Below, piece by piece: positions 1 through 8,262 of a DNA stretch of 64,000 nucleotides. The stretch is from Solirubrum puertoriconensis (lineage in GTDB: Bacteria > Bacteroidota > Bacteroidia > Cytophagales > Hymenobacteraceae). The translations under genes were made by a program, and so were the position numbers. The notes under the pieces were generated by a model. That model was not told the origin of the DNA. It was given only the letters and a program-made list of their open reading frames with translations, and ran no database searches. How positions within the stretch are numbered: the stretch's first letter is position 1; each line of letters begins with the position of its first letter. Location: positions 3 to 64,002 of the forward strand of contig NZ_LNAL01000006.1 in the NCBI RefSeq assembly GCF_001483135.1, in the 5' to 3' direction.

Positions 1-1463
1 AGGGCCTGGCGCAGCAGGTCGGTGTCGAGGGCGTCGAGGCCGCCCTCGTGGCGCTTCTCACCGAGCTGCAGGCTCAGCTGGTAGATGCCGTAGAGGCGCT
101 GCAAAAACCACCGGTCGATGCGCGTCAGCTCGTACACGCGCTCCACGTCGTAGCCGGCCTGGAAGGCCTCGTTGATGGCGAAGATGCGCTCCTCGTTCGG
201 CTCGCTCAGCAGCCGGTCGAGGTCCGCCAGGTCGATGGGCTCGGGCTTGTTGGCCACGAAGCCGCGCCGGCCGGTGTCGAGCATGCGCAGGCCCTTTTGC
301 ACGGCTTCCTCGAAGGTTTTGCCGATGGCCATAACCTCGCCCACGCTCTTCATGGCCGAGCCGATCTGGCGTTGCACGCCCGAAAACTTGCTCAAGTCCC
401 AGCGCGGCAGCTTCACCACCAGGTAGTCCAACGACGGCTCGAAGAAGGCCGAAGTGGTCTGCGTGACGCTGTTTTTCAGCTCGGCCAGCGAGTAGCCCAG
501 GCTCAGCTTGGCGGCCACGAAAGCCAGCGGGTAGCCCGTGGCCTTGGAAGCCAGGGCCGAGGAACGCGACAGACGCGCATTCACCTCAATCACGCGGTAT
601 TCCTCCGAGTGCGGGTCGAGGGCGTACTGAATGTTGCACTCGCCCACGATGCCCAGGTGGCGGATGGTCTTGATGCCGATGCTGCGCAGCTTGTGGTACT
701 CGCGGTTGCTCAGCGTCTGCGACGGAGCCACCACGATGCTCTCCCCGGTGTGAATCCCGATGGGGTCGAAGTTCTCCATGTTGCAGACGGTGATGCAGTT
801 GTCGAACTGGTCGCGCACCACCTCGTACTCCACTTCCTTCCAGCCCTTCAACGACTCTTCCACCAGAATCTGGTCCGAGGTCGAGAAGGATTTCTGGGCC
901 AGGGTGCGCAGCTCGTCCATGTTGTTGGCGAAGCCGCTGCCCAGGCCACCTAGGGCAAAGGCGGCGCGCACGATAATGGGGAAACCAATCCGCTCCGCCG
1001 CGGCCAAGGCGTCTTCCATCGTCGTTACGGCTTCGCTGCGGGCCGTGAGCACGCCGATCTGGTCGAGCTTTTCCTTGAAGATGTCGCGGTCCTCGGTGTC
1101 GATGATGCTCTGCACGGGCGTGCCGAGCACGCGCACGTTGTACTTCTCGAACACGCCGGCGCGGTACAGGGCCACGGCGCAGTTCAGGGCCGTTTGGCCG
1201 CCGAAGGCCACCAGGATGCCGTCGGGCTGCTCCTTCTTGATGACTTCCTCCACGAAGTAGGGCGTCACGGGCAGGAAGTACACGTCGTCGGCAATGTCGT
1301 CCGACGTCTGCACGGTGGCAATGTTGGGGTTGATGAGGATGGTGCGGATGCCTTCCTCTTTCAGCGCCTTGAGGGCCTGCGAACCGGAGTAATCGAACTC
1401 ACCGGCCTCCCCAATTTTGAGGGCGCCGGAACCGAGGATGAGGACTTTCTGCGGTTTTTCCAT
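1..1463 (-). CDS. carB: Carbamoyl-phosphate synthase large subunit (partial, C-terminus outside window)
   Basis: Makes carbamoyl phosphate from bicarbonate, ATP and the ammonia released by CarA, feeding arginine and pyrimidine synthesis in the cytosol. Read on the minus strand from the ATG at 1461-1463, the product begins [20 protein letters not shown], the usual CarB N-terminus. ATP-grasp segments follow, including [27 protein letters not shown] and [20 protein letters not shown]. The frame stays open to base 1, so about 487 residues (the N-terminal half) are visible; the second ATP-grasp unit and regulatory end lie beyond the edge. carA is upstream on the same strand, but 619 bp apart, with an oppositely oriented orphan gene between them. 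Long open frames on the plus strand here are antisense shadows. Confidence 0.97.
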   Translation of the reverse strand, partial: MEKPQKVLILGSGALKIGEAGEFDYSGSQALKALKEEGIRTILINPNIATVQTSDDIADDVYFLPVTPYFVEEVIKKEQPDGILVAFGGQTALNCAVALYRAGVFEKYNVRVLGTPVQSIIDTEDRDIFKEKLDQIGVLTARSEAVTTMEDALAAAERIGFPIIVRAAFALGGLGSGFANNMDELRTLAQKSFSTSDQILVEESLKGWKEVEYEVVRDQFDNCITVCNMENFDPIGIHTGESIVVAPSQTLSNREYHKLRSIGIKTIRHLGIVGECNIQYALDPHSEEYRVIEVNARLSRSSALASKATGYPLAFVAAKLSLGYSLAELKNSVTQTTSAFFEPSLDYLVVKLPRWDLSKFSGVQRQIGSAMKSVGEVMAIGKTFEEAVQKGLRMLDTGRRGFVANKPEPIDLADLDRLLSEPNEERIFAINEAFQAGYDVERVYELTRIDRWFLQRLYGIYQLSLQLGEKRHEGGLDALDTDLLRQA

Positions 1464-1554
1464 CTATCGTGTGCGGTGGTGGGAGCTACGCTCCCGGCTA
1501 GCCCGGCAACTGCCGGCGTGAGGTTTTGTGTTTGTTAGAACGACGTCGTTAGAG

Positions 1555-1586
1555 CGTCATGCTGAGCTTGTCGAAGCATCTCTACC
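1555..1586 (+). repeat. Left arm of a 32-bp perfect inverted repeat around an orphan gene
   Basis: This 32-base stretch contains ATGCTGAGCTTGTCGAAGCA. Its exact reverse complement lies at 2018-2049. The two arms bracket the orphan gene 1632-2006. It is preceded by a short palindrome (AACGACGTCGTT, 1539-1550). A more diverged sequence of the same style (GTCA-CCTGAG) appears at 59328, so this is probably one of the genome's dispersed intergenic repeats. Confidence 0.85.
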
Positions 1587-1631
1587 AGTTTGCTCTTGCG
1601 TTTCCGGAGGTTATGCTCTAAATCGGCAACA

Positions 1632-2006
1632 ATGTCAACGTACCTGTCTACTGCAGAACTAAAAGCTCGTGTCCATCTTGGAAAGGAAGTCGAGCAATGG
1701 CTTTCCTATGAGCAAGAAGCTGAGTACTCCTTTATCAGATGGTTATCCATTGGCAAAGACAGAAGTCAGTTTACTATCACCTACTTCGAATCCCTTGATG
1801 AAGGTGACCAAGACTTTCACGACGTGCATGAGTTTTCCGTGCTGGACCCGGAGGATGCTCCTTATGGGGTAACCCACGAGTTCTATTCAGTAGAAGACGC
1901 GCTTTCTTTTGCTGCTGAAGCTTATGGTGCTTCTGCTGACAAATTCGTAGCAGGCGGCATGATTTACACCGAGTACGCGAAGCATCTGCTTCAGCCCCGT
2001 TCTTAA
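1632..2006 (+). CDS. Orphan hypothetical protein inside an inverted-repeat bracket
   Basis: A 124-residue soluble, acidic protein that I do not recognise. The chosen start is the ATG at 1632 (MSTYLSTAELKARVHLGKEV). The upstream in-frame ATG at 1590 would add 14 residues that look non-coding and would start at the edge of the flanking repeat. There is no signal peptide, membrane segment or cysteine cluster. The middle is rich in aromatic and acidic residues. The coding DNA is visibly more AT-rich than the neighbouring car genes, and the gene runs against them. With the perfect 32-bp inverted repeats on both sides, this suggests a gene that arrived as a small cassette between carA and carB, but no transposase is present. 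An immunity-type role is possible but is only a guess. Confidence 0.6.
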   Translation: MSTYLSTAELKARVHLGKEVEQWLSYEQEAEYSFIRWLSIGKDRSQFTITYFESLDEGDQDFHDVHEFSVLDPEDAPYGVTHEFYSVEDALSFAAEAYGASADKFVAGGMIYTEYAKHLLQPRS

Positions 2007-2017
2007 TTCAGCGAAGC

Positions 2018-2049
2018 GGTAGAGATGCTTCGACAAGCTCAGCATGACG
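2018..2049 (-). repeat. Right arm of the 32-bp perfect inverted repeat
   Basis: Exact reverse complement of 1555-1586, starting 12 bases after the orphan gene's stop codon. A truncated further copy (GTGCTGAGCTTG) follows at about 2061-2073, just before the end of carA, as if the element had been partly duplicated. Confidence 0.85.
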
Positions 2050-2082
2050 TTCTTTTTCGTCGTGCTGAGCTTGGGCTTTCGG

Positions 2083-3168
2083 CTACTTGCCAGCCTTGTA
2101 CTTCTCTACCTCGTCCAGGAACTGGTCGAAGAGAAACTCCGTGTCCTGGGGGCCGCCGGCGGCTTCGGGGTGAAACTGGGTGGAGAAGAAGGGCTTGGTT
2201 TTATGCTTGATGCCTTCGCAGGTGCCGTCGTTGAGGTTTTCGAACAGCATGTCCCACTCGGCGGGCAGCGTGGCGGTGTCCACCGCGAAGCCGTGGTTCT
2301 GGCTGGTGATGTAGCTGCGCTGAGTGCCCGTGAGCTTCACCGGCTGGTTGTGGCTGCGGTGGCCGTACTTGAGCTTGAAGGTGTCGCCGCCGGCGGCCAG
2401 GCCCATGAGCTGGGAGCCCAGGCAGATACCGAAGATGGGCTTGTCCTGCTGCAGGGCTTTCTGCAGGTGCTCGATGGTGGGCACGCACATTTTCGGGTCG
2501 CCGGGGCCGTTGCTTAGGAACAGGCCGTCGTAGTCGAGCTGGGTGAAGTCGTAGTCCCAGGGCACGCGGATCAGCTCCACGTCGCGCTCCAGGAAGCAGC
2601 GGATGATGTTGGTCTTGGTGCCGCAGTCCACCAGCACGATTTTGTTTTTGCCGGTGCCGTAGTGCTGCACGCCTTCGGGGCTCACCTGGGCCACCAGGTT
2701 GTCCTGGTTGGGGTCGTGCAGGGGCACGTCCTGCTCGGCCACGATTTTGCCGAGCATGGCGCCCTTCTCGCGCAGCTTCTTGGTGAGCATGCGGGTGTCC
2801 ACGCCGTAGATGCCGGGTATGTTGTACTCGGCCAGCCAGTCGCCGAGGCTCTTGGCGGCGTTCCAGTGGCTGTGCTCCTCGGAGTAGTAGTTTACCACCA
2901 GGCCGGCCACGTGAATCTTGTCCGACTCGAAAATGCGGGAAATCGACTCATACAGCTCCTCGCCCGGCACGCCGTAGTTGCCTACGATGGGGTAGGTGAG
3001 CACCAGAATCTGCCCGGCGAAGGACGGATCGGTGAGGTTTTCGGGGTAGCCGGTCATGGCCGTGCTGAACACCACTTCGCCCGCGGCCGAGGTAAATGCC
3101 CCGAAGGAGTTGCCCTGGATTTCGGTGCCGTCTTCGAGCACTAGCTTCACCGATTTAGCGTTTTCCAC
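2083..3168 (-). CDS. carA: Carbamoyl-phosphate synthase small (glutaminase) subunit
   Basis: Glutamine amidotransferase subunit that hydrolyses glutamine and channels ammonia to CarB. The 361 residues match the family's usual length. The N-terminal CarA domain (about 1-165, with GYPENLTDPSFAGQI) is followed by a class I glutamine amidotransferase domain. The nucleophile Cys249 lies in GICLGSQLM, and His333 and Glu335 in HPEAAGG complete the triad; SNGPGDP (219-225) forms the oxyanion region. The start at 3168 (MENAKSVKLVLEDG) has no nearby rival. carB lies downstream beyond the orphan insertion. Upstream is a 540-bp gap before argD, so carA is probably transcribed from its own promoter in that gap. 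Confidence 0.97.
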   Translation of the reverse strand: MENAKSVKLVLEDGTEIQGNSFGAFTSAAGEVVFSTAMTGYPENLTDPSFAGQILVLTYPIVGNYGVPGEELYESISRIFESDKIHVAGLVVNYYSEEHSHWNAAKSLGDWLAEYNIPGIYGVDTRMLTKKLREKGAMLGKIVAEQDVPLHDPNQDNLVAQVSPEGVQHYGTGKNKIVLVDCGTKTNIIRCFLERDVELIRVPWDYDFTQLDYDGLFLSNGPGDPKMCVPTIEHLQKALQQDKPIFGICLGSQLMGLAAGGDTFKLKYGHRSHNQPVKLTGTQRSYITSQNHGFAVDTATLPAEWDMLFENLNDGTCEGIKHKTKPFFSTQFHPEAAGGPQDTEFLFDQFLDEVEKYKAGK

Positions 3169-3708
3169 TCTGTTCTGCGAAAAAGGGTTTATGCTATGGT
3201 TGATTTTCTGCGGTAATCAGGCAGGCCGTTGCTTATTGCATTGCGCCGGGCGGGAGCGGCAGGTGCGCTCGTAGCGCGGAAATCCGTTCCGCGTGGCGCT
3301 GTCGGCATCAAGGCGGAACTGCGTAGTGCCGAACACTCGCTTACGACTCGTCGCGAAACGAATTTTCGCGTCACGGCACGCTTTCGGAACTGCCTGGAAA
3401 CAATTTCGGCTGGAACAGAACCAAACATCAGGGGTCTATTCCAGCCGAACGAGGACTTAAGCCAAACGGGAGCGAAAGAAGGTATATCAATCGGTCCCGC
3501 GCCATACCGCTTCCAGATGTCAGGCATCGGAAAGTCTGGTCGGCTCGGCTGCTGGAAAGAAAATTCGGTGGCTGCTCTTTCCTGGAAAGAGCCAGCCGGG
3601 TGCTGCGCCGCAATGGGCAATGGCAGCGTGCGGCTAATCAGAAGGTGAGCTTTGCTCGTGAACCTCGTGGTGCCACTCATTAAGGCCGCAAGTTAGGCCA
3701 CAAGTCGC
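3169..3708. other. 540-bp intergenic gap with hairpins, no convincing gene
   Basis: Between carA and argD, both on the minus strand. Open frames exist (for example 3189-3680 minus), but their compositions are skewed to Ser, Arg and Pro and show no family features, so I do not call a gene. The sequence contains a hairpin with arms GGCTGGAA and TTCCAGCC at about 3409-3450, a short inverted pair around 3550-3600 (TGGAAAG motifs), and a palindrome CGCGAAACGAATTTTCGCG at about 3352-3370. It must hold the carA promoter and probably the end of the argG-argC-argD transcript. In several relatives a carbamoyltransferase follows argD; nothing resembling one is left here. Confidence 0.5.
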
Positions 3709-4848
3709 TTACCTTCTCACTTCCGCCGGAATAATTGCGTACAGCGCCTGCAAAAACTGGTCAACTTCCGCTCGCTTGATGTTGAGCGGCGGCAGCAGGC
3801 GCAGCACCGTCGGATCCGACGCGTTGCCGACGAAGATGTGATGCTCCGTTAGCAGCTTATCGCGCACGTCCTTGATGGGGAAATCGTATTTGATGCCCAC
3901 CATTAGGCCCCGCCCGCGCACTTCCTGCGCGCCGCTGTGGGCCAACAACTCCGTTTTCAGGTATTCGCCCATCTGGGCGGCGTGCTCCAGCAGGTTTTCC
4001 TGCTCGATTACCTCCAGCACTGCCAGCGCGGCAGCGCAGGCCAGGTGGTTGCCGCCGAAGGTGGTACCCAGCAGCCCGTAGGAAGCCTTGAATTCCGGCG
4101 AAATAAGGATGCCGCCGATGGGGAAGCCGTTGCCCATGCCCTTGGCCACCGAAATGATGTCCGGACGTACGCCGGCGTGCTGGTGCGCGAAAAACCTGCC
4201 GCTGCGTCCGAAGCCGCTCTGCACTTCGTCGGCAATGAGTACGGCGCCGTACTGCTGGCACAGCTGCTCCAGCCCCTGCAGGAACTCGTCTGAAGGCATG
4301 ATGATACCGCCCACGCCCTGAATAGGCTCGATGATGACGCCGCAGGTGTTGCCCTCTTGCAGCACGCGCTCTACTTCCCCTAGGTCGTAGGGTAGGAAAG
4401 TAATAGGGTGACCAGCGTTGAACGGCGCTACAATCTTCGGATTGTCGGTAGCGGCTACTGCGCCCGACGTGCGGCCGTGAAATGCGCCTTTGAACGCAAT
4501 AACGTGGCTTTTGCCAGTGTGAAAGGACGCCAGCTTCAGCGCATTCTCGTTAGCCTCGGCGCCCGAGTTGCACAGAAACAGCGTGTAGTCCGGGTAATCC
4601 GATACCTCGCCCAGCTTCTCGGCCAGCTCGCGCTGAATCGGAATGTGAACCGAGTTGGAGTAGAAGCCGATTTTCTGCACCTGCTCGGTAATGCGCTGCA
4701 CGTAGTGCGGGTGGCTGTGGCCGATGCTGATTACAGCGTGGCCACCGTAGAAATCGAGGTACTGCTTCCCCTTGTCATCCCACAGCTGCGCACCTAGGGC
4801 GCGAACTGGTGTGATGTCGTTGAGCGGATAGACGTTGAAAAGCTCCAT
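3709..4848 (-). CDS. argD: Acetylornithine (or succinylornithine) aminotransferase
   Basis: Class III PLP aminotransferase of 379 residues, converting the acylated glutamate semialdehyde from ArgC to acyl-ornithine. PLP-binding Lys236 lies in SVAKGMGNG. IADEVQSGFGRSG (205-217) and NSGAEANENALKLA (94-107) are class signatures. The start chosen is the ATG at 4846-4848 (MELFNVYPLNDITPV). It shares one base with the argC stop (TAATG), a coupling also seen at the argG junction; the open frame upstream of it only reads argC in another frame. Third gene of the minus-strand GNAT-argG-argC-argD operon. Bacteroidota use either acetyl- or succinyl-blocked intermediates, and the sequence does not decide which. 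Confidence 0.94.
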   Translation of the reverse strand: MELFNVYPLNDITPVRALGAQLWDDKGKQYLDFYGGHAVISIGHSHPHYVQRITEQVQKIGFYSNSVHIPIQRELAEKLGEVSDYPDYTLFLCNSGAEANENALKLASFHTGKSHVIAFKGAFHGRTSGAVAATDNPKIVAPFNAGHPITFLPYDLGEVERVLQEGNTCGVIIEPIQGVGGIIMPSDEFLQGLEQLCQQYGAVLIADEVQSGFGRSGRFFAHQHAGVRPDIISVAKGMGNGFPIGGILISPEFKASYGLLGTTFGGNHLACAAALAVLEVIEQENLLEHAAQMGEYLKTELLAHSGAQEVRGRGLMVGIKYDFPIKDVRDKLLTEHHIFVGNASDPTVLRLLPPLNIKRAEVDQFLQALYAIIPAEVRR

Positions 4849-5831
4849 TAGAAAAGCACCGATTTGAGGTGAAGCCCTGTCGTTTCGGGCAGGCCGAAGA
4901 GCAGGTTCATGTTCTGGACGGCTTGGCCCGAAGCGCCCTTCACCAGGTTGTCGGTAACCGAGGTGATGAGCAGCTGCTTGCCGATTTTCTGCACGTGCAA
5001 CAGGCACTTGTTGGTATTCATTACCTGCTTCAGGTGCACTTCCTTGTCCGACACCGTGGTAAACGGCGCGTCTGCGTAGAACTTCTGGTACAGCTCGCGC
5101 GCTTCCTCCTGTGTCAGCTCCGACGGCGTGTAGACGCTGGCGAAGATGCCCCGAGTGAAGTTGCCGCGGTAGGGAATGAAGTTGATGTCCATTGCCAGCT
5201 CGGGCTGCAGTTGCTCTAGGCTCTCCCCAATTTCCCCTAGGTGCTGGTGCGTGAAAGGCTTGTAGATGGACACGTTATTAGAGCGCCACGAGAAGTGCAC
5301 CGTCTCCGACAGACTCTGACCCGCACCCGTTGAGCCGGTAATGGCCGATACGTGCACGTCGTCGGTGAGGCGGCCGGCCTGGGCCAGCGGCAGCAGCGCC
5401 AGCTGAATGGCCGTGGCAAAGCAGCCGGGATTGGCAATGCTTTGGGCCTGCTGAATGCGCGTCTTGTTCAGCTCCGGCAGCCCGTACACGAACTCCCGGT
5501 CCTGAAACTCCCGATCAGCACCTAGGCGAAAGTCGTTGCTGAGGTCGATGACGTGGGTGGTTTCCGGCAGCTGGTGCTTCTCTAGAAACGCCCGCGAGTT
5601 GCCGTGACCCAGGCAGAGGAACACCACGTCTTCGTCGCCGGCAAGCTCCGCAGCAAAGTGCAGGTCCGTTTCGCCTACTAGGTCATCGTGTGCCTCATGC
5701 ACCGGCTTGCCCGCGCTCGACGAGCTGACAATAGCACCCAGTTCCACGAACTCGTGGTGCAGCAGAATGCGAATCAGCTCGCCGGCCGTGTAGCCCGCCC
5801 CGCCAACAATGCCAACCTTAATTTTGCTCAT
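4848..5831 (-). CDS. argC: N-acetyl-gamma-glutamyl-phosphate reductase
   Basis: NADPH-dependent reduction of N-acetylglutamyl phosphate to the semialdehyde, the third step of arginine synthesis. 327 residues. The N-terminal Rossmann motif is GIVGGAGYTAGEL (7-19). The catalytic Cys137 lies in ANPGCFATA, the family signature, with IDLSNDFRL (95-103) and the GSTGAGQS loop also present. Its start (MSKIKVGIVG, 5831) overlaps the end of argG by 14 bases, and its stop overlaps the argD start by one base, so translation of the three genes is probably coupled. Confidence 0.96.
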   Translation of the reverse strand: MSKIKVGIVGGAGYTAGELIRILLHHEFVELGAIVSSSSAGKPVHEAHDDLVGETDLHFAAELAGDEDVVFLCLGHGNSRAFLEKHQLPETTHVIDLSNDFRLGADREFQDREFVYGLPELNKTRIQQAQSIANPGCFATAIQLALLPLAQAGRLTDDVHVSAITGSTGAGQSLSETVHFSWRSNNVSIYKPFTHQHLGEIGESLEQLQPELAMDINFIPYRGNFTRGIFASVYTPSELTQEEARELYQKFYADAPFTTVSDKEVHLKQVMNTNKCLLHVQKIGKQLLITSVTDNLVKGASGQAVQNMNLLFGLPETTGLHLKSVLF

Positions 5832-7005
5832 CGAAAGAAGCGTGAATGCGCAGCTGGTTGCTGAAAATCTTGATGAAGCCCTTCGCGTCGCGTGAATCCC
5901 AAGCGTTGTTCTCCTCGCCGTAGGTCGCCACCTTCGACTGCATCATGTCGTAGGGCGACTCGATACCTAGGAGCTCAAATTGGTAAGGCTTCAGCGAAAC
6001 GTACACCGTGCCCGACACCCGCTCCTGCGACGACTCCAGGAAAGCCTCCATGTCGCGCATCACCGGGTCGAGGTACTGGGCCTCGTGCAGCAAGGTGCCG
6101 TACCAGTTGGCGATGTAGTCTTTGTGCAGCAGCTGCCAGCGCGAGGAAGTGTGCTTCTCGAGCAGGTGGTGGCCTTTGATGAGGATTAGCGGAGCTGGGG
6201 CCTCGAAGCCCACGCGGCCTTTGATACCTAGGATAGTGTCGCCTACGTGCGTGTCGCGGCCGATGGCGTATTTGCCGGCCAGCTCGTTTAAGGCTACAAT
6301 CAGGTCTACCGGCTTCATGGCCTCGCCGTTCAGCGCTACCGGCTCACCTTTCTCGAAGGTGATGCTGATTTCCTGCGGCTCGGTTGCCGAGAGCTGCGTT
6401 GGCCAAGCCGACTCGGGCAGGCCCTGGCGCGAGGTCAGCGTTTCGACGCCCCCCACGCTGGTGCCCCAAATACCCTTGTTGATCGAGTATTTGGCTTTTT
6501 CCCAGCTCATCTCCACGCCGTTGGCCTGCAGGTATTCGATTTCCTGCTGGCGCGACAGGCGCAAATCGCGGATGGGCGTGAGGATTTCGGTGTTGGGCGA
6601 AATCACCGAAAACGCCACGTCGAAGCGCACTTGGTCGTTGCCGGCGCCGGTGCTGCCGTGGGCAATGTAGTCGGCCTTGTTTTCACGGGCATACTCGGCC
6701 AAAGCGAGGCTCTGGAACATGCGCTCGGCGCTGACGCTCAGCGGGTAGGTATCGTTCTTCAGGATGTTCCCCGCCAGCAGATAGCGCAGGCACTCCTGGT
6801 AAAACCGCTCGGTTACGTCAATCACTTCGTGGCGCTTCGAGCCCATCTCATAGGCGCGCTTTTCGATGCCGGCCAGCTCCTCTTCGGAGAAGCCGCCCGA
6901 GTTGACGATGACCGTGTGGACTTCCAGGCCCAGTTCTTTCGTCAGATACACAACGCAGTAGGACGTATCCAACCCGCCGCTGTAGGCGAGAACTACCTTT
7001 TTCAT
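5818..7005 (-). CDS. argG: Argininosuccinate synthase
   Basis: Joins citrulline and aspartate with ATP to give argininosuccinate, the penultimate step of arginine synthesis. 395 residues, normal for the family. It opens with MKKVVLAYSGGLDTSY, the N-type ATP-pyrophosphatase P-loop (SGGLDTS, 9-15). GSTGAGNDQVRF and the MSWEKAKYSINKGIWGTS region are typical of the group. The ATG at 7003-7005 shares one base with the stop of the upstream GNAT gene (TAATG). The 3' end overlaps argC by 14 bases. Confidence 0.97.
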   Translation of the reverse strand: MKKVVLAYSGGLDTSYCVVYLTKELGLEVHTVIVNSGGFSEEELAGIEKRAYEMGSKRHEVIDVTERFYQECLRYLLAGNILKNDTYPLSVSAERMFQSLALAEYARENKADYIAHGSTGAGNDQVRFDVAFSVISPNTEILTPIRDLRLSRQQEIEYLQANGVEMSWEKAKYSINKGIWGTSVGGVETLTSRQGLPESAWPTQLSATEPQEISITFEKGEPVALNGEAMKPVDLIVALNELAGKYAIGRDTHVGDTILGIKGRVGFEAPAPLILIKGHHLLEKHTSSRWQLLHKDYIANWYGTLLHEAQYLDPVMRDMEAFLESSQERVSGTVYVSLKPYQFELLGIESPYDMMQSKVATYGEENNAWDSRDAKGFIKIFSNQLRIHASFDEQN

Positions 7006-7589
7006 TAGCGCTTTTGGGGTTCTTCGATGAAGTTGATGGTTTCTTGCGGCTGCTGCCCGTATTCGTCGTTGAGGTTATCGTACAGCATGCCGGTGCACAG
7101 GCACATGCGGCGCTGGTTTTCCTCCAGAATGGGGTAGTATTTGCACGACGCGCAGCCTTTCCAGAAGTCGTCGGACTGCGTCAGATCGGGGAAGGCCACC
7201 GGCCTGTAGCCCAGCTCGGTGTTCATTTTCATTACCGGCCCGGAGGTGGTAATGCCGAACAGCTTAGCGCCGGGGTATTTCGAGCGCGAGAGCTTGAACA
7301 CTGCGTTTTTGATGGCGCGGCCCAGGCCCTCTTTGCGCAGCTCGGTGTTCACAATCAGGCCCGAATTGACGATGAACTTCTGGTCCTCAAAGGTTTCGAT
7401 GTAGCAGAAACCCGCCAGCTCTTCGCCGATGAAGGCTATGATAGCGTTGCCGGTTTCCATCTTCTTCTTCAGGTAGTTAGGGTCGCGCTTGGCGATGCCC
7501 ACGCCCCGCTGCTTGGCCGATTCCTCGTACCATTGACAAAGCGTTTCTACATGCTGCACGTCGGCAGCATTAGCCACTCGTAAAATCAT
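7005..7589 (-). CDS. GNAT acetyltransferase heading the arginine operon (candidate N-acetylglutamate synthase)
   Basis: A 194-residue GNAT-fold protein. The acetyl-CoA-binding stretch is RKEGLGRAIKNA (85-96), after the beta-strand KFIVNSGLIV. A cysteine set follows near the C-terminus: Cys146 and Cys149 (CASC), then Cys163 and Cys165 (CLC), spaced like a small metal site. It is the first gene of the minus-strand operon GNAT-argG-argC-argD and overlaps argG by one base. Arginine synthesis needs an enzyme to acetylate glutamate, and neither a classical argA nor argJ is in the window, so N-acetylglutamate synthase is the natural inference from position. Only the fold is directly supported. Confidence 0.85.
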   Translation of the reverse strand: MILRVANAADVQHVETLCQWYEESAKQRGVGIAKRDPNYLKKKMETGNAIIAFIGEELAGFCYIETFEDQKFIVNSGLIVNTELRKEGLGRAIKNAVFKLSRSKYPGAKLFGITTSGPVMKMNTELGYRPVAFPDLTQSDDFWKGCASCKYYPILEENQRRMCLCTGMLYDNLNDEYGQQPQETINFIEEPQKR

Positions 7590-8262
7590 TGGGGTGTAGA
7601 CGATGGTACCGGCCTGCTCGGCGCGGCAAAAAGTCAGCGGTCAGGAAAAGCAGCAGATGTACGGGAGCCGTACGCGGCGCAACGGGGGCAATGGAAGCCG
7701 ATGTTGCAACGACCAAGCCGCCTGGGCGGGGCTCGGTATCCGGGGAAGAGTGCCAGTAAGAGATTGGCTGGGGCGGGCAACGCGCTAAGTAAGTGGCGTT
7801 GCTCAGGTGGGGCAGTTACGCCAGGCCACCTTCAGTACATATACCGCGTCCTACACTCGGATCTGATTGTTGTCGGTCTGTGATTCGGTTCTCTTGATTG
7901 TTCCGCTACTTGGAGCGGAGCCGCCGGTGGGCACTTGGGGCAAACGCAAACGGCTGTCGGCAAGCCAGCTCTAGGCTGGCTTAATTCGCACGATCCTATT
8001 CGATCGTCGCAATTGCGCAAGAGAGGAGAAACGAATCATGACAAGCACCAACGCCCTAAAGGGCCAGAAGGAGAGTTTTCTGCCGGTGTAAATGAGTAGT
8101 ACCGGAAAAACGTTGCAATACTAGATGTTTTTTTTCGGAAACTTTGTCGGCCCGGCCGCAAAAAAATGCGCAACTAATCGCCGCTTTACTGCCTCAGCTC
8201 CAAGCGGGCAACCACCACCTAGGGCGAGAAAGTGCGTACCGGGCTTCTCTGCTGACTTTTGG
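7590..8262. other. 673-bp divergent regulatory region between the two arginine transcripts
   Basis: Lies between the GNAT gene (minus) and argB (plus), so it should carry both promoters. The minus-strand sequence CTTTTTG at about 7630, followed some 18 bases later by TACCATCG, is a weak match to the -33/-7 pattern. A strong palindrome AAGCCAGC-TCTAG-GCTGGCTT lies at about 7960-7981. A mini-ORF with a good AGGAG leader is at 8038. No larger gene is convincing: the open frames at 7603-7883 have no coherent protein character. No operator could be recognised by eye. Confidence 0.5.
8038..8091 (+). other. 17-codon mini-ORF with a Shine-Dalgarno-like leader upstream of argB
   Basis: Encodes MTSTNALKGQKESFLPV and is preceded by GAGAGGAGAAACGAATC, an unusually clear AGGAG for this phylum, where such sites are rare. 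It stops 171 bases before argB. After the stop the same frame continues for only ten codons. It could be a leader peptide, the start of a decayed gene, or chance. It has no arginine codons, which speaks against arginine-driven attenuation. Confidence 0.2.

Noticed and set aside
48-1538. Several long plus-strand open frames (to about 300 codons)
   Set aside because: They are antisense to carB, whose minus-strand product is unmistakable. Their Leu/Val/His/Ala-rich composition is typical of shadows in high-GC DNA.
3189-3680. A 163-codon minus-strand open frame in the carA-argD gap
   Set aside because: Ser/Arg/Pro-skewed, no motif, signal or membrane pattern, and it runs through hairpins; more likely non-coding.
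7603-7883. Two overlapping plus-strand open frames in the arginine control region
   Set aside because: No coherent protein features, and the region must hold two promoters.
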